A stretch of 64,000 bases of DNA from an uncultured Jannaschia sp. (GTDB taxonomy: Bacteria; Pseudomonadota; Alphaproteobacteria; Rhodobacterales; Rhodobacteraceae): contig NZ_CANLTQ010000002.1 in assembly GCF_947494025.1 (NCBI RefSeq), positions 434,001 through 498,000 of the forward strand, read 5' to 3'. Every line of letters begins with the position of its first letter. The stretch's first letter is position 1. The notes below the pieces were generated by a model. That model was not told where the DNA came from and made no database searches. It was given only the letters and a program-made list of their open reading frames with translations. Positions 57,788 to 64,000 of the stretch are shown one piece after another. The position numbers and the translations under genes were made by a program.

Positions 57788-58180
57788 TCAGAATACGGTG
57801 CAGAGCACTTCGCCGCCGACATTGGCGGAGCGTGCTGCTGAATCGGACATGACGCCACGCGACGTGGAGACAATGGAGACGCCGAGGCCCTGACGAACAG
57901 ACGGCAGGTCGGCGACGGCCATGTAGACGCGGCGACCTGGCTTCGAGACGCGCTTCACCTCGCGGATGACCGGCGTGCCTTCGTAGTACTTCAGCGCGAT
58001 CTCAAGCGTCGGATGACCTTGGTGGTCGCTCGACGACTCGTAGCCGCGAATGTAGCCCTCGTCTGCCAGCACGTCGAGGACGTGCGCGCGCAGCTTGGAT
58101 GCGGGGGTGGAAACGGTGGTCTTGCCACGCATCTGCGCGTTGCGGATGCGCGTCAGCATATCACCGATAGGATCGTTCAT
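57788..58180 (-). CDS. rpsH: 30S ribosomal protein S8 (uS8)
   Basis: 130 residues. [21 protein letters not shown] at the N-terminus and the C-terminal [26 protein letters not shown] are diagnostic. It is a primary 16S rRNA binder and, in E. coli, a repressor of the spc operon. It is 14 nt after rpsN. Confidence 0.99.
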   Translation of the reverse strand: MNDPIGDMLTRIRNAQMRGKTTVSTPASKLRAHVLDVLADEGYIRGYESSSDHQGHPTLEIALKYYEGTPVIREVKRVSKPGRRVYMAVADLPSVRQGLGVSIVSTSRGVMSDSAARSANVGGEVLCTVF

Positions 58181-58194
58181 CTATCTGACCTCCC

Positions 58195-58500
58195 TTACCA
58201 GCTCGATTTGACCATGCCGGGGATCTTCCCCTGCGAGGCAAGATCGCGCAGCATGATGCGGCTGAGCTTGAGCTTCCGATAATAGGCACGGGGCCGTCCG
58301 GTGAGCTGGCAGCGGTTGTTGAGACGGGTCGGCGAGGAATTGCGCGGCAACTCGGCCAGCTTCAGCCGGGCCTTGAAGCGCTCTTCCACCGGCTTCGACT
58401 CGTCATTGGCGATGTCCTTCAGAGACGCGCGCTTGGCGGCATACTGCTTCACCAGCCGCTCGCGCTTCTTCTGGCGTTCGATCATGGATTCTTTGGCCAT
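58195..58500 (-). CDS. rpsN: 30S ribosomal protein S14 (uS14), zinc-independent
   Basis: 101 residues. This is the long, Cys-free form: the usual zinc CxxC pairs are absent, and [27 protein letters not shown] is the conserved C-terminus. It follows rplE by 10 nt. Confidence 0.98.
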   Translation of the reverse strand: MAKESMIERQKKRERLVKQYAAKRASLKDIANDESKPVEERFKARLKLAELPRNSSPTRLNNRCQLTGRPRAYYRKLKLSRIMLRDLASQGKIPGMVKSSW

Positions 58501-58510
58501 GTCTATTTCC

Positions 58511-59074
58511 TCAGCTGTTGAACGGCATGTTGAAGTGCTTCAACAGCGCCTTGGCTTCCGCATCCGTCTCGGCAGTGGTGCAGATGATGATATCCATGCC
58601 CCAGACCTCATCGACCTTGTCAAAATTGATCTCGGGGAACACGATGTGCTCCTTGAGGCCCATAGCGTAGTTGCCGCGGCCGTCGAAGCTTTTGCCGTTC
58701 ACGCCGCGGAAGTCGCGGACGCGGGGCAGCGCGATCGTGATCAGACGGTCGAGGAACTCGTACATCCGGGCGCCGCGCAGCGTCACCTTCGTGCCGAGAG
58801 GCATGCCCTCACGGACACGGAAGCCGGCGATGGACTTTTTCGCCTTGGTGATAACGGCCTGCTGACCCGCGATGGTAGAGAGGTCGTCCTGCGCCGATTT
58901 CGCCTTCTTGGAGTCGCGAACGGCTTCTGCGCCAGCCCCGATGTTCAGGACGATCTTGTCCAAACGCGGGATCTGCATGACGTTCTTGTAGCCGAACTCT
59001 TCCTTCAGCGCGGGCTTGATCGTGTCCGCGTAGACGGATTTCAGACGCGGCGTGTAATTTGCCTGGTCGAGCAT
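58511..59074 (-). CDS. rplE: 50S ribosomal protein L5 (uL5)
   Basis: 187 residues. [43 protein letters not shown] and the C-terminal [26 protein letters not shown] are characteristic. It binds 5S rRNA and contacts the P-site tRNA. The ATG overlaps the rplX stop by one base. Confidence 0.99.
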   Translation of the reverse strand: MLDQANYTPRLKSVYADTIKPALKEEFGYKNVMQIPRLDKIVLNIGAGAEAVRDSKKAKSAQDDLSTIAGQQAVITKAKKSIAGFRVREGMPLGTKVTLRGARMYEFLDRLITIALPRVRDFRGVNGKSFDGRGNYAMGLKEHIVFPEINFDKVDEVWGMDIIICTTAETDAEAKALLKHFNMPFNS

Positions 59075-59379
59075 CAGATCACGTCTCCCGTAGTCTTGGC
59101 AAAGCGCACCTTCTTGCCGTCATCGAAACGGAAACCGACGCGTGTGGCCTTCCCGTTGCCGTCGATGACGGCAAGGTTCGACAAGTCGATCGGCATCGCC
59201 TTCGGAATGCGGCCGCCCTGCGAGGTCTGGCTCTGGCGCGTATGCCGGATCGCCATATTGACGCCCTCGACGACGGCCTTGCCGGCTTTCGGATCCACGC
59301 TGACGATCTCGCCCTCGCGGCCCTGATCCTTGCCGGCCAGGACGCGGACCTTGTCGCCCTTGCGGAGTTTGGCAGCCAT
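59074..59379 (-). CDS. rplX: 50S ribosomal protein L24 (uL24)
   Basis: 101 residues. The KOW motif [22 protein letters not shown] is at the N-terminus. It starts 50S assembly on 23S rRNA. The ATG reading MAAKLRKG overlaps the rplN stop by one base (TGATG), so translation is coupled on both sides. Confidence 0.98.
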   Translation of the reverse strand: MAAKLRKGDKVRVLAGKDQGREGEIVSVDPKAGKAVVEGVNMAIRHTRQSQTSQGGRIPKAMPIDLSNLAVIDGNGKATRVGFRFDDGKKVRFAKTTGDVI

Positions 59380-59747
59380 CACAGCACCTCCGGCGCGAGC
59401 GAGATGATCTTCATGAAATTCTTTGCACGCAGTTCGCGAACCACGGGCCCGAAGATACGGGTGCCCACCGGCTCGTTGTTGTTGTTGAGGATCACGGCGG
59501 CGTTCCGGTCGAAGCGGATCGCTGTGCCGTCGTCACGGCGCACTTCCTTGGCGGTGCGCACGACAACGGCCTTGCGGACGTCACCCTTCTTCACGCGGCC
59601 CCGCGGAATGGCCTCCTTCACCGACACCACGATGATGTCGCCGACGGAGGCGTATTTCCGTTTGGACCCGCCCAGAACCTTGATGCACTGAACACGGCGT
59701 GCGCCGCTGTTGTCAGCAACATCCAGGTTGGTTTGCATCTGGATCAT
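59379..59747 (-). CDS. rplN: 50S ribosomal protein L14 (uL14)
   Basis: 122 residues. [30 protein letters not shown] and [17 protein letters not shown] are highly conserved. The start MIQMQT allows an alternative three codons in. It is 73 nt after rpsQ. Confidence 0.99.
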   Translation of the reverse strand: MIQMQTNLDVADNSGARRVQCIKVLGGSKRKYASVGDIIVVSVKEAIPRGRVKKGDVRKAVVVRTAKEVRRDDGTAIRFDRNAAVILNNNNEPVGTRIFGPVVRELRAKNFMKIISLAPEVL

Positions 59748-59820
59748 TGGTTTCTCCCGACCTTTGGGGAGGCGATGCGTGCCTTGCGCCCCAGGGTTTC
59801 GATTTCGTCAGGTCAGCGCC

Positions 59821-60051
59821 TTATTCGGCGATGACCTCCCACCGCTTCGTCTTGGACTTCGGCGGACATTCCTGAATGCGGACCACGTCGCCGACCTTGA
59901 ATTGGTTGGTCTCGTCGTGGGCGCGGTACTTCTTCGACTTCCGGACCGTCTTGTGCAGGAGCGGGTGCTTGAAGCGGCGCTCGATCGAGACGGTGACGGT
60001 CTGGGCGTTCTGGTCGGAGGTGACGACGCCCTGCAGGATACGCTTCGGCAT
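59821..60051 (-). CDS. rpsQ: 30S ribosomal protein S17 (uS17)
   Basis: 76 residues. [21 protein letters not shown] and the central [21 protein letters not shown] are diagnostic, with [13 protein letters not shown] near the end. It lies 4 nt after rpmC. Confidence 0.99.
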   Translation of the reverse strand: MPKRILQGVVTSDQNAQTVTVSIERRFKHPLLHKTVRKSKKYRAHDETNQFKVGDVVRIQECPPKSKTKRWEVIAE

Positions 60052-60055
60052 GGGC

Positions 60056-60265
60056 TCAGGCCTCCGTGTTCGCGGCTTCGGCCGCCTTCTGGTTCAGAAT
60101 CGTGCTCACGCGGGCGACGTCGCGACGGACGGCACGGATGCGCGCGGTGTTCTCGAGCTGACTCGTCGCAGCCTGGAAGCGCAGATTGAACGCCTCTTTC
60201 TTGAGCTGCTTCAGCTGGTCCCGGAGCTCGTCCGGCGTCTTGTTTCTCAGATCGCTGGCGTTCAT
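60056..60265 (-). CDS. rpmC: 50S ribosomal protein L29 (uL29)
   Basis: 69 residues. [39 protein letters not shown] is the L29 helical hairpin. It lies near the nascent-chain exit. Its upstream neighbour is an oxygenase gene rather than rplP, and a promoter-like sequence lies 78 nt before its ATG. Confidence 0.98.
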   Translation of the reverse strand: MNASDLRNKTPDELRDQLKQLKKEAFNLRFQAATSQLENTARIRAVRRDVARVSTILNQKAAEAANTEA

Positions 60266-60342
60266 CGCCGGCTCCTTTCTGCAACATCACCGGCAGGCCC
60301 CGGATGGGGTCACCTGATTCCCGGTGGAGGGTGAGTTCAGGG

Positions 60343-60371
60343 CCTATAGGAGGACCTGCGGGAAATGACAA
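60343..60371 (-). promoter_or_regulatory. sigma-70-like promoter upstream of rpmC
   Basis: On the minus strand TTGTCA (60366-60371) and TATAGG (60343-60348) are separated by exactly 17 nt. It lies in the 163-bp gap after the oxygenase gene and would drive rpmC-rpsQ-rplN and following genes independently. Confidence 0.7.
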
Positions 60372-60428
60372 CCGATACATCGAGGTCGAGCCGAGTTTCC
60401 TGTCGCACCCGCCGATGTGGTGACGCAT

Positions 60429-61049
60429 TCAGCGCCAAGCGTAGTTGAAACTGACGCTGATCCGCTCCTCCTCGGAGGTATTGAGCGGAACCTCGTGGCG
60501 CAGCCAGCTCTCCCACAGAAGAACCTCGCCGGACGACGGCCGGACATAGGCGAAACTACGCAGGTCGGACGGCGCGTCCTTCCGGCGCGGCGGCGCGGCC
60601 ATCATGAAAGCCAAGCGCGGATCCTCGAACCTGATCGCCGACGCGCCATCCGGCATCGTCACGTAGGTTGTGCCCGAGATCACCGAGTGCGGATGGAGAT
60701 GCCCCGAATGGCTTCCACCCTCCGGCAGAATGTTCACCCAGATGTCCTCGAGAACCAGACGCCCCTCCCCGAGATCGAAGGCAAGATCCTCGACAAAGGC
60801 GGCGACGTGCGCGTCTAGGGATTTTACCAGATCCGCAAAGATCGGAAAGCGCCATGCGAGGTCGGTCAACGAGGCATAGCTCGTATAGCCGGGGAACCCG
60901 TTTTCCTCGCACCACGCCTGCCCCGCCTCGTCATCCTCGGCGATCGAGAGGCAGGACGCCTCGAGCTCTCCTGCATCGACCGTCGGGGCGTGATCCGATA
61001 GCTGAGCGCGGTAAAGGCGCGTGGCGAAGAGGGAGGAGATGTCAGACAC
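60429..61049 (-). CDS. TIGR02466-type 2-oxoglutarate/Fe(II) oxygenase
   Basis: 206 residues with a GTG start reading (M)SDISSLFATRLY; AGGA lies about 8 nt before it. A further upstream GTG would add 16 Arg/Gly-rich residues. The double-stranded beta-helix fold is suggested by WVNILPEGGSHSGHLHPHSVISGTTYV, which carries the first metal His residues, and by LLWESWLRHEVPLN, carrying the distal His, with ERISVSFNYAWR as the 2-oxoglutarate-binding end. The substrate is not known. It sits inside the S10 operon between rplP and rpmC, on the same strand. Confidence 0.83.
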   Translation of the reverse strand: MSDISSLFATRLYRAQLSDHAPTVDAGELEASCLSIAEDDEAGQAWCEENGFPGYTSYASLTDLAWRFPIFADLVKSLDAHVAAFVEDLAFDLGEGRLVLEDIWVNILPEGGSHSGHLHPHSVISGTTYVTMPDGASAIRFEDPRLAFMMAAPPRRKDAPSDLRSFAYVRPSSGEVLLWESWLRHEVPLNTSEEERISVSFNYAWR

Positions 61050-61102
61050 GGCAGCGATCCTGTTGCTGCGTCCGCCGGACCTGCCTCGGGCGGACACGAG
61101 AA

Positions 61103-61128
61103 GGCCCCCGCCGTTCCCGGCAGGGGCC
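61103..61128 (-). terminator. stable hairpin between rplP and the oxygenase gene
   Basis: GGCCCC (61103-61108) pairs with GGGGCC (61123-61128); inside, after one mismatch, further G-C pairs leave a small loop. On the minus strand it is followed by TTCTCG, only a weak U-tract. It may reduce transcription into the oxygenase gene. Confidence 0.6.
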
Positions 61129-61159
61129 GATCAATTGGCGATTTGGGCCGCCGCTTGCG

Positions 61160-61573
61160 TCACCAATCCTCGCGGACCACGGTGCGCGTCTTGATCGGCA
61201 GCTTCATCGCCGCGAGCCGAAGCGCTTCACGCGCGATATCCTCGCTCACACCGTCGATTTCGAACATGATGCGGCCGGGCTTCACCTTGCAGGCCCAGTA
61301 ATCGACGGAGCCCTTACCTTTACCCATCCGCACCTCGGTCGGCTTGGAGGTGACCGGCAAATCCGGAAAGATCCGGATCCAGACGCGGCCCTGACGCTTC
61401 ATGTGTCGCGTCATCGCTCGTCGGGCGGCCTCGATCTGGCGCGCGGTAACGCGCTCGGGCTGCGTGGCCTTGAGGCCATACGTGCCGAAGTTCAGGTCGG
61501 ACCCGCCCTTCGCCTCGCCGTGAATGCGGCCTTTGAACTGCTTGCGGAACTTCGTCCGTTTCGGCTGTAGCAT
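61160..61573 (-). CDS. rplP: 50S ribosomal protein L16 (uL16)
   Basis: 137 residues. [19 protein letters not shown] begins it; [30 protein letters not shown]-type and [25 protein letters not shown] are conserved. The Arg in the RMGKGKG loop region corresponds to the L16 residue hydroxylated by the ribosomal oxygenase YcfD/RoxA in E. coli. It follows rpsC by 12 nt and is followed by a hairpin and the oxygenase gene. Confidence 0.98.
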   Translation of the reverse strand: MLQPKRTKFRKQFKGRIHGEAKGGSDLNFGTYGLKATQPERVTARQIEAARRAMTRHMKRQGRVWIRIFPDLPVTSKPTEVRMGKGKGSVDYWACKVKPGRIMFEIDGVSEDIAREALRLAAMKLPIKTRTVVREDW

Positions 61574-61585
61574 CGTGCTTCCTCC

Positions 61586-62320
61586 TTACCGGCGACCGCG
61601 CGGGCGGTCGTCGCGACGCCCGCCGCCGGCACCACGGGGGGACGGGCCATCCTGCAATTCCTGCGCCTTGCGATCACGGGCAGAGGGATCGTGGTCCATG
61701 ATCTCGCCTTTGAAGATCCAGACCTTGATCCCGATGATCCCGTACGGCGTGGTCGCCTCCGAATGCGCGTAATCGATATCCGCGCGCAGCGTGTGCAGCG
61801 GCACCCGCCCCTCGCGGTACCACTCGGTCCGCGCGATTTCCGCACCGCCGAGACGGCCGGCCAGATTCACTCGGATGCCGAGCGCGCCCATGCGCATGGC
61901 ATTCTGCACCGACCGCTTCATTGCACGGCGGAACGAGACCCGACGCTCCAGCTGCTGGGCGATGCTCTCGCCCACAAGCTGCGCGTCGAGTTCCGGCTTG
62001 CGAACCTCGACAATGTTGAGATGCAGCTCACTGTCCGTCATCGCGGCGAGCTTCTTGCGAAGAACCTCGATGTCGGCGCCCTTTTTGCCAATGATGACGC
62101 CCGGACGCGCGGTGTGGATCGTGACGCGGCACTTCTTGTGCGGACGCTCGATCACGACGCGGCTGACACCGGCCTGCTTGCATTCCTTCTCGATGAACTC
62201 CCGCATGCGCAGGTCCTCGAGCAGGAGGTTTCCGTAGTCCTTTGTGTCCGCGTACCAGCGGCTGTCCCAGGTGCGATTGACCTGAAGCCGCATGCCGATC
62301 GGATTGACCTTGTTGCCCAT
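61586..62320 (-). CDS. rpsC: 30S ribosomal protein S3 (uS3)
   Basis: 244 residues. [22 protein letters not shown], the KH domain with [18 protein letters not shown], and [22 protein letters not shown] are all present. The C-terminus ends in an Arg/Gly-rich tail. It lines the mRNA entry channel. The ATG overlaps the rplV stop by one base. Confidence 0.99.
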   Translation of the reverse strand: MGNKVNPIGMRLQVNRTWDSRWYADTKDYGNLLLEDLRMREFIEKECKQAGVSRVVIERPHKKCRVTIHTARPGVIIGKKGADIEVLRKKLAAMTDSELHLNIVEVRKPELDAQLVGESIAQQLERRVSFRRAMKRSVQNAMRMGALGIRVNLAGRLGGAEIARTEWYREGRVPLHTLRADIDYAHSEATTPYGIIGIKVWIFKGEIMDHDPSARDRKAQELQDGPSPRGAGGGRRDDRPRGRR

Positions 62321-62700
62321 CAGGCTTGCTCCTCGACTTGCCGCACCTTGATCGTGATCTCCGAGAACGGCTTGATGATCCGTCCGAACCGGCCACGAGC
62401 CCGCGGGCGACCGCGCTTCATGGTCAGGTTCTTGCCGACCCAGGCCTCGGCGACGACCAGCTCGTCGACGTCCAGGTTATGGTTGTTTTCGGCATTCGCG
62501 ATCGCCGATTGCAAGCACTTGCGCACGTCGATCGCGATCCGCTTCTTGGAGAAGGTCAGGTCGCTCAGGGCGCGTTCGACCTTCTTGCCGCGGATCATCG
62601 CGGCGACAAGGTTCAGCTTCTGCGGGCTGGTGCGCAGCGACCGCAGCTTCGCCATGGCTTCGTTCTCAGCCACGCGGCGGGGATTCTTTTCCTTGCCCAT
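62320..62700 (-). CDS. rplV: 50S ribosomal protein L22 (uL22)
   Basis: 126 residues. [44 protein letters not shown] and the exit-tunnel hairpin [17 protein letters not shown] are intact; this loop is where macrolide-resistance changes occur. It is 3 nt after rpsS. Confidence 0.99.
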   Translation of the reverse strand: MGKEKNPRRVAENEAMAKLRSLRTSPQKLNLVAAMIRGKKVERALSDLTFSKKRIAIDVRKCLQSAIANAENNHNLDVDELVVAEAWVGKNLTMKRGRPRARGRFGRIIKPFSEITIKVRQVEEQA

Positions 62701-62703
62701 GAC

Positions 62704-62982
62704 TTACTTCCTCTTGGCTTTCTTGTCGGCCGCATGCCCGTAATAGGTGCGCGTCGGGGAATACTCGCCGAACTTCTGGCCGATCATGTCCTCGGACACG
62801 TTGACCGGAATATGCTTCTGGCCGTTGTAGACGCCGAAGGTGAGGCCGACGAATTGCGGCAGGATGGTGGAGCGGCGTGACCAAATCTTGATCACGTCGT
62901 TGCGGCCCGATTCACGAGCGGCTTCGGCCTTCTTCAGGACGAACGCGTCCACAAAGGGCCCTTTCCAGACGGAACGGCTCAT
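62704..62982 (-). CDS. rpsS: 30S ribosomal protein S19 (uS19)
   Basis: 92 residues. [35 protein letters not shown] and [23 protein letters not shown] are the conserved blocks. It starts 1 nt after the rplB stop. Confidence 0.99.
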   Translation of the reverse strand: MSRSVWKGPFVDAFVLKKAEAARESGRNDVIKIWSRRSTILPQFVGLTFGVYNGQKHIPVNVSEDMIGQKFGEYSPTRTYYGHAADKKAKRK

Positions 62983-62983
62983 G

Positions 62984-63826
62984 TCAGCGGCCTTTCTTCT
63001 TGGCGTGACGCGACCGGACGATCAGCCGGCTGGACGCCTTGTTCGTGTTGCGGGTGCGGGCACCCTTCGTCGGCTTGCCCCACGGCGTGACCGGATGACG
63101 TCCGCCCGAGGTGCGACCTTCGCCGCCACCATGCGGGTGATCGATCGGGTTCATGACGACGCCACGCACGCTCGGGCGAATGCCCTTGTGACGGTTGCGG
63201 CCGGCCTTGCCGATGTTCTGGTTCGAGTTGTCCGGGTTCGAGACCGCGCCGACCGTTGCCATGCATTCCTGTCGCACAAGCCGCAGCTCGCCGGAGGAAA
63301 GACGGATCTGCGCGTAACCGCCGTCGCGACCGACGAACTGGGCGTAGGTTCCAGCCGCACGCGCGATCTGGCCCCCCTTGCCGGGTTTCAACTCGATGTT
63401 GTGGACAATCGTGCCGATCGGCATTCCCTGAAACGGCATCGCGTTGCCGGGCTTGATGTCCGCACGGGCCGAGGCGACGACCCGGTCGCCCACGGCGAGC
63501 CGCTGCGGCGCGAGGATATACGCCTGCTCGCCGTCCGTGTAGCGGATCAGCGCGATGAACGCGGTCCTGTTCGGATCGTACTCGATCCGTTCCACGTTCG
63601 CCTGGACGTCGAGCTTGTTACGTTTGAAATCGACGATCCGATAGAGCCGCTTTGCTCCGCCGCCCTTGCGGCGCATCGTGATCCGTCCGGTGTTGTTCCG
63701 GCCGCCGTGTTTGGTCAGCCCCTCCACGAGGGACTTGACCGGCCGGCCTTTCCACAGCTCCGAACGGTCGATCAGAACCAGCCCCCGCTGGCCCGGCGTC
63801 GTCGGCTTGTACGACTTGAGTGCCAT
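62984..63826 (-). CDS. rplB: 50S ribosomal protein L2 (uL2)
   Basis: 280 residues. The N-terminal OB-like and C-terminal SH3-like domains hold [19 protein letters not shown] and the catalytic-region [25 protein letters not shown] with its conserved His. It is near the peptidyl-transferase centre. rplW lies 110 nt upstream. Confidence 0.99.
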   Translation of the reverse strand: MALKSYKPTTPGQRGLVLIDRSELWKGRPVKSLVEGLTKHGGRNNTGRITMRRKGGGAKRLYRIVDFKRNKLDVQANVERIEYDPNRTAFIALIRYTDGEQAYILAPQRLAVGDRVVASARADIKPGNAMPFQGMPIGTIVHNIELKPGKGGQIARAAGTYAQFVGRDGGYAQIRLSSGELRLVRQECMATVGAVSNPDNSNQNIGKAGRNRHKGIRPSVRGVVMNPIDHPHGGGEGRTSGGRHPVTPWGKPTKGARTRNTNKASSRLIVRSRHAKKKGR

Positions 63827-63903
63827 GTTACCTGTCTTCCGTTTGCAGTGTCGGCGGGATGTTCCCGCCCGAGGTCAAAGGGCCCCGAAGGTCCCCGTCG
63901 AAA

Positions 63904-63927
63904 CGGCCGGCCCACACGGGCCGACCG
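63904..63927 (-). terminator. GC-rich hairpin between rplW and rplB
   Basis: Positions 63904-63913 pair with 63918-63927 with one mismatch, around a 4-nt loop, and TTTCG follows on the minus strand. It lies within an operon, so partial attenuation is more likely than full termination. Confidence 0.4.
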
Positions 63928-63936
63928 GCAATGGGC

Positions 63937-64000
63937 TCAAAGCCCCGTAGTCACGTCGATCGTGTTGCCCTCTTCAAGCGTCACGTACGCCTTCTTCACG
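63937..64000 (-). CDS. rplW: 50S ribosomal protein L23 (uL23), C-terminal part
   Basis: The last 20 codons are present, reading KKAYVTLEEGNTIDVTTGL before TGA, the normal end of alphaproteobacterial L23. The gene runs off the right edge of the window. It precedes rplB as in the standard S10 operon. Confidence 0.92.
   Translation of the reverse strand, partial: VKKAYVTLEEGNTIDVTTGL

Overview
High-GC (about 65-70%) alphaproteobacterial chromosome, most likely Rhodobacteraceae/Roseobacter group. Pointers are an S10-spc-alpha ribosomal cluster without rpsD or rpmJ, a phaZ-phaC-phaP-phaR polyhydroxybutyrate locus, an aapJQMP general amino-acid ABC transporter, a SAM-II riboswitch before metZ, a DUF6446 gene beside glyS, and the block ATP12 / HAD phosphatase / RluC / CrcB / RarA. 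I saw no rRNA, tRNA, CRISPR array or intact prophage.

Layout. 1-13.8 kb: a ubiquinone-type flavin hydroxylase, a class V aminotransferase, two overlapping Lrp/AsnC regulators divergent from ilvC, a TrkH potassium channel subunit, glyQ and glyS separated by an FkbM methyltransferase and a DUF6446 protein, and a divergent pyruvate-phosphate dikinase. 13.8-21.7 kb: folB-folP-glmM, then chrA, folE2 and metZ on the minus strand, then a GST. 21.8-28 kb: a tightly packed run combining XpaC, TelA, a DUF2927 lipoprotein, an SPFH/GYF_2 protein, a cytochrome b-like protein and a zinc-ribbon membrane protein; this resembles two Bacillus membrane-stress gene pairs brought together. 28-35.9 kb: a PfkB sugar kinase, dtd, a class III aminotransferase and the PHB locus. 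36-47.8 kb, all minus strand: an AGCS symporter, a universal stress protein, the aap transporter, the ATP12-to-RarA block and a LuxR/LuxI quorum-sensing pair. 48.6-64 kb: the ribosomal cluster on the minus strand, running off the right edge inside rplW.

The most unusual parts are in the ribosomal cluster. A 2-oxoglutarate/Fe(II) oxygenase gene sits between rplP and rpmC, with a terminator-like hairpin before it and a good sigma-70-like promoter after it. Between rpmD and rplO about 2.2 kb is inserted, holding a degraded transposase on the opposite strand and a Tat-exported metallo-beta-lactamase-fold gene; a new promoter then restarts rplO. Elsewhere, glyS carries a 180-bp stretch at 50% GC with a perfect inverted repeat, and the dikinase gene is preceded by four helically phased 11-bp repeats.

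Gene functions are assigned from protein families recognised by eye. Promoters, hairpins and operators are pattern calls without any computed score.
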